A stretch of DNA of 64,000 nt from assembly GCA_029961685.1 (NCBI GenBank), contig JARWKL010000003.1, positions 18,718,467 through 18,782,466 of the forward strand. The letters are read 5' to 3'. Under the pieces are notes generated by a model, which saw only the letters and a list, made by a program, of their open reading frames with translations, made no database searches and was not told the origin of the DNA. Positions 62,900-64,000 of this stretch are shown piece after piece (the stretch's first letter is position 1; every line of letters starts with the position of its first letter). Position numbers and translations under genes: made by a program. This DNA comes from Aristolochia californica. Lineage: Eukaryota > Streptophyta > Magnoliopsida > Piperales > Aristolochiaceae.

Positions 62900-63962
62900 A
62901 GACATATACTGAATAATCTTTTGCATATGTGACCCTAGACATACTGTTCATCACAGTTAAAACAAAGCCCCTTGGCCTTTCTCTGATCCATTTATTTTTT
63001 GTTCAATTTTTTGAAGGAGTTGGTGGCATAGAGTTAGAACTGTCTGGGAGTGGTGCTGCACTGGCTCTAGAACTTGGACGACCAGAACATGGTGTTCGCA
63101 TAGTGGCATTGTGCCTTCCTGGCCAAGCTGGTTTTATGACCAGTGAATCCTTCAGAAATCGTTGCTTATGCTCAATTGACCTGGCTAAATTCATAGCGTG
63201 GTCCAAATCTGTAGGACCATGTAATTCAACTTCCAGTCATAGAGCTTCTGTCAAACCAGCAGTAAAGATGTGAACATACTGGGAGTGACTGACAAACTCA
63301 TTAGCGCGGGGCAAACGTTCCTGGAAGGTTTTTTGATACACCTCTAGTGATCCATTTTGCTTATAATTGATTAATTTTCTTAATTGATTTCTACTAGCTG
63401 GAGGACCAAATCTCATCATGCATGATTGTCTAAAGGTTACCCAATCCTGAACCAATTGGTCATTTCGGAATTGGTGGTACCATAGGAGCGCTTCATCGAG
63501 CATGTCGTATGTGGCCAAATAAACCTTCTCATCCGCATGTGGTTTTTGATGATAAAAGAATTGGTCACACTTGGTTAACCAAATCAAGGGGTCCTTAGAC
63601 TCATCATATGTAGGAAAATTGAGTTTGAAATACCTAGGAACTATATTTGGTCCCTGTGCGGCAGGCCCCAGATGGGGATTGTTATGGCGCATTGGTGGTG
63701 GTGGCAGTGGTGGAGGTGGTGGTGGCTGGTAATGATGGTGGTCAGCCGGTGGAGAGTAGGTTGCCAGCGGTGGCACTCGTAGACCACTGTCATCTTGTCG
63801 CCAGAGGAGGGCTTGGATGGCTGCGTCCCTGGATTTGATTGCCTCACGTAGGTCAGATGTGGTCTGACGCACTTCTTCCAGGGATTGAGCCTGAACATCA
63901 GTCCTTTGACGATTGTCTTCAACTAATTTCCGCAAATCCATAGGGGAAGAGGAATCCCCAAG
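62900..63962 (-). pseudogene. Gypsy-2 gag
   Basis: The frame from Met at 63941 carries RYFKLNFPTYDESKDPLIWL (near 63595-63640), the gag core DMLDEALLWYHQF, WVTFRQSCMMRFGPP, LEVYQKTFQERLPRANEF and, after a TGA at 63237-63239, a stretch with DHAMNLARSIEHKQ. A Pro- and His-rich linker lies near 63690-63760. By comparison with gypsy-1 the true start may be about seven codons further up, where gypsy-1 has ATG-GGG-GAT but this copy reads CTT-GGG-GAT. The zinc knuckle near 62920-62960 has CFNCDEQYV, a TAG at 62935-62937, then GHICKRLF in a shifted frame. Confidence 0.87.
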
Positions 63963-63970
63963 GGTGGACC

Positions 63971-63982
63971 TATCTGATATGA
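63971..63982 (-). other. Degenerate primer binding site of gypsy-2
   Basis: The minus strand reads tcatatcagata, a decayed form of tggtatcagag, at the right distance from both the gag start and the LTR edge as judged from gypsy-1. Confidence 0.65.
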
Positions 63983-63985
63983 AGA

Positions 63986-64000
63986 TGTTAGGTTCTGCCC
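63986..64000 (-). repeat. Edge of the 5' LTR of gypsy-2 (continues past the window)
   Basis: Plus-strand tgttaggttctgccc matches the start of the 3' LTR (tgttaagttcttccc) at 12 of 15 bases, directly beyond the primer site. It marks the internal/LTR border. Confidence 0.75.

Larger units (their letters stand above)
59137..64000 (-). mobile_element. Ty3/gypsy chromovirus, gypsy-2, nearly complete
   Basis: On the minus strand, with the 3' LTR at 59137-59556, a gag-pol region at about 59508-63941 in the order gag, protease, RT, RNase H, integrase, chromodomain, a degenerate primer site near 63971-63982 and the first 15 bases of the 5' LTR at 63986-64000. It is nested inside a family B element. 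Protease and all three integrase residues look intact, so it is better kept than gypsy-1, but seven in-frame stops and at least two frameshifts inactivate it. LTRs of about 420 bp and an internal part of 4.4 kb fit the compact Reina-like chromoviruses; that placement is inference. Confidence 0.93.

Noticed and set aside
62929..63273. Plus-strand 114-codon ORF
   Set aside because: Antisense to the gag of gypsy-2; a shadow.
1..64000. CRISPR-like array, from regular repeats with spacers
   Set aside because: The repeat unit is about 680 bp of continuous similar sequence with no short-repeat/unique-spacer pattern, and there are no cas genes; this is a eukaryotic satellite.
1..64000. Host genes, tRNA or rRNA genes
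   Set aside because: Every long frame belongs to a retroelement; no tRNA clover-leaf text or rRNA stretch was recognised. The tggtatcagag words are retroelement primer sites, not tRNA genes.

Overview
This window is plant heterochromatin with no host gene. An AT-rich satellite with a monomer of about 680 bp runs head to tail, in one orientation, across almost the whole window: about 41.5 kb, or roughly 60 monomers. It has been invaded repeatedly by LTR retrotransposons. Ty1/copia and chromodomain-bearing Ty3/gypsy elements, both primed from initiator-Met tRNA, together with solo LTRs and heavily decayed coding frames, point to a flowering plant. The species cannot be told from the sequence. 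I see no rRNA, tRNA, CRISPR array or bacterial feature.

Layout: 1-522 satellite; 523-5856 a Ty1/copia element on the minus strand with a perfect 5-bp target duplication (family A); 5857-6896 satellite; 6897-7326 a solo LTR of family B on the plus strand; 7327-12017 satellite; 12018-18112 a complete but dead chromodomain Ty3/gypsy element on the plus strand (gypsy-1); 18113-45453 the longest uninterrupted satellite block, about 40 monomers; 45454-45916 a fragment of a second gypsy family fused to a truncated solo LTR of family C (45917-46471); 46472-49185 satellite; 49186-49794 a second solo LTR of family C; 49795-51432 satellite; 51433-54311 a complete 2.9-kb non-autonomous LTR element (family B); 54312-57867 satellite; 57868-59136 a truncated family B copy; and 59137 to the window end a nearly complete chromodomain gypsy element on the minus strand (gypsy-2), which is inserted into that family B copy and whose 5' LTR only just begins at 63986.

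The satellite is structured. By eye at least four monomer subfamilies (here A, B, C, D) can be told apart by linked variants. Type A is almost always followed by type C, and D usually follows B, which suggests a decayed higher-order repeat of three or four monomers (about 2.0-2.7 kb) in the left and central part. The right part (46472-57867) holds almost only type B monomers, and there a solo LTR appears to have been copied together with its satellite neighbours as part of a larger repeat unit.

None of the retroelements looks able to move on its own. Catalytic residues are lost in copia integrase and reverse transcriptase, gypsy-1 integrase and gypsy-2 RNase H. Most premature stops are TAG or TGA at places where a C-to-T change in a CAG or CGA codon would explain them, which fits deamination of methylated cytosine in silenced plant DNA. 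The best candidates for something undescribed are the satellite family with its higher-order structure, the LTR-carrying higher-order unit, and the non-autonomous family B. All names and subfamily letters are mine.
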